This document shows positions 63,734 to 64,000 of a stretch of 64,000 bases of DNA, piece after piece. Location of the stretch: positions 4,556,518-4,620,517 of the forward strand of contig OX638380.1 of the NCBI GenBank assembly GCA_951813855.1, in the 5' to 3' direction. Every line of letters starts with the position of its first letter. Positions within the stretch are counted from its first letter, which is position 1. The notes below the pieces were generated by a model. The model saw only the letters and a list, made by a program, of their open reading frames with translations, was not told the DNA's origin and made no database searches. A program made the translations under genes and the position numbers. This DNA comes from an uncultured Verrucomicrobiae bacterium (lineage in GTDB: Bacteria; Verrucomicrobiota; Verrucomicrobiia; Limisphaerales; AAA164-E04).

Positions 63734-64000
63734 TTTCGGGTTACCGGACGAAATCGTCGGCAACCGCTCTAATCCCTTAGCCTTACCGGTAGTTAGCCTG
63801 ATTTGGAGCGATCGTTACCGATCGGGACCGGCAATGAATTTATGGATTAGGCTTAAAGCGACGCGTCTCACTTGAAACGGGACTACCTTACAACTCCGGA
63901 AATGCGGTCTCGGCGACCGGCACTATGGTCGGTGAAACGACCATGATGCCAGGCAACAGATCTTTGACGTGAAAGGGTTGCTAGTCGAGCGGTCGAAACC
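63734..64000. other. Non-coding right edge
   Basis: No gene is visible in the last 267 bp. A short inverted repeat CGATCGTTACCGATCG near 63808-63823 could form a hairpin, but no T run follows it, so it is not a clear terminator. Confidence 0.45.

Overview
The window looks like a chromosomal segment of a PVC-group bacterium, most likely a Verrucomicrobiota member. This is inferred from gene content: a DUF1549/DUF1553 cytochrome-like protein paired with a DUF1501 protein, a large haem-binding DUF6797-type protein, a redoxin/haem/copper-monooxygenase-like fusion, and very long secreted FG-GAP/UnbV proteins. Housekeeping anchors are a tRNA-Ala(GGC), alaS and ribBA. No rRNA or CRISPR array was seen.

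Layout. 1-1626: a decayed DNA methyltransferase gene and non-coding DNA. 1627-16604: intact exported-protein genes. These are a redoxin-haem-copper fusion, a leftward run of three giant secreted proteins, a small lipoprotein and the DUF1549-DUF1501 pair. 16605-32060: a mobile-element graveyard. It holds an ISAzo13 fragment fused to the tail of another transposase, an intact DDE element, an IS66 element abutting a 2.39-kb element with a poly-A frameshift site and 5-bp target duplications, several broken transposases, a probable ORF-less group II intron relic, and an IS1634-like element split by an IS110 element. Two tandem STAS-domain genes sit intact inside this region. 32171-40750: ordinary chromosome (DUF6797 haem protein, DUF4432 epimerase-like protein, tRNA-Ala, alaS, ribBA).

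40751-50938 is a second accessory island. An intact Tn5-type transposon with an N-terminal DruA-like (DUF4338) domain and a decayed relative flank a two-gene leftward unit. That unit encodes a very large protein of about nine winged-helix-like modules ending in a GIY-YIG-type nuclease domain, followed by a CoiA-like PD-(D/E)XK protein. This pair is one of the two best candidates for an undescribed system.

50939-62095 is a nine-gene leftward cluster and the second candidate. In transcription order it encodes a substrate-binding/OmpA fusion, a membrane-anchored VWA protein, a second substrate-binding/OmpA fusion, a membrane coiled-coil protein, a PspA/IM30 homologue, a lipoprotein binding protein, an ABC permease, an ABC ATPase carrying an extra partial P-loop, and an AAA+ ATPase. 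Stop-start overlaps couple several of these genes. The content suggests an envelope-associated import or sensing machine linking periplasm, peptidoglycan and membrane-stress response. The window closes with an aldo/keto-reductase-fold gene that lacks two of the usual catalytic residues.
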